Source: Flavobacteriales bacterium UBA5081 (GTDB taxonomy: Bacteria > Bacteroidota > Bacteroidia > Flavobacteriales_E > Vicingaceae). From it: 14,416 nt of DNA. The DNA is taken from positions 1-14,416 of the forward strand of contig DIAJ01000041.1 of NCBI GenBank assembly GCA_002415785.1, read 5' to 3'. The translations under genes and the position numbers were made by a program. Shown piece after piece: positions 14,394 through 14,416 of the stretch (the first letter of the stretch is position 1; each line of letters starts with the position of its first letter). The notes beneath the pieces were generated by a model that did not search any database, was not told where the DNA came from, and was given only the letters and a program-made list of their open reading frames with translations.

Positions 14394-14416
14394 ATGGAAC
14401 GAACTAAATGGGGCTA
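14394..14416 (+). CDS. Possible start of a further gene, cut by the window edge
   Basis: An ATG at 14394 opens a frame reading MERTKWG plus two bases. The opening loosely recalls the MxxTKW start of YceI-like proteins, but seven codons cannot identify a family, and the next codon could still be a stop. The 80 bases between gldC and this ATG are AT-rich with no gene and no clear promoter. Confidence 0.22.

Noticed and set aside
1..14416. CRISPR array, tRNA, rRNA, insertion sequence or integron attC site
   Set aside because: No regularly spaced repeats, tRNA cloverleaf, transposase or integrase frames, or attC core sites were seen on reading both strands.

Overview
The window is AT-rich DNA from a gliding member of the Bacteroidota, most likely Flavobacteriales. 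The gene content supports this: adjacent gldB and gldC, a DUF5686 protein with a carboxypeptidase-like regulatory domain, a PorT-like outer-membrane barrel, lipoprotein and Sec signals typical of the phylum, and TAnnTTTG-like promoter boxes with no clear Shine-Dalgarno sequences. No mobile element, CRISPR array, tRNA or rRNA was seen.

Layout. Positions 1-234 hold no gene I can support, only an imperfect AT-rich inverted repeat. At 235-740 (minus) lies a complete YefM-YoeB toxin-antitoxin module with a very clear operator at 781-802; just upstream is a start-less, protein-like reading frame (830-961) that may be a gene remnant. From 4536 down to 1006 (minus) runs a tight three-gene glycosyltransferase operon: a polyprenyl-phosphate sugar synthase-like GT2, a membrane GT2 with the processive QxxRW motif, and a multi-span GT-C mannosyltransferase-like protein. 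Upstream of it (4568-6814, minus) is a large secreted protein of unknown function that looks internally duplicated. Then comes a DUF5686 outer-membrane protein (6919-9369, minus), divergent from a radical SAM/SPASM protein (9426-10448, plus) that probably starts at GTG.

The right third contains glutamine-dependent NAD+ synthetase (nadE, minus), preceded by a PorT-like barrel gene (minus), which is divergent from gldB-gldC (plus). The last 23 bases may be the start of another gene.

How the genes fit together: the GT operon reads as a route in which one enzyme loads a sugar onto polyprenyl phosphate, the GT-C enzyme uses it on the outer face of the inner membrane, and the second GT2 extends or primes the glycan from a nucleotide sugar. 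The product is unknown. gldB and gldC tie the right end to gliding motility and envelope biology. No wholly new multi-gene system is evident. The least explained items are the duplicated secreted protein next to the GT operon and the orphan SPASM enzyme.
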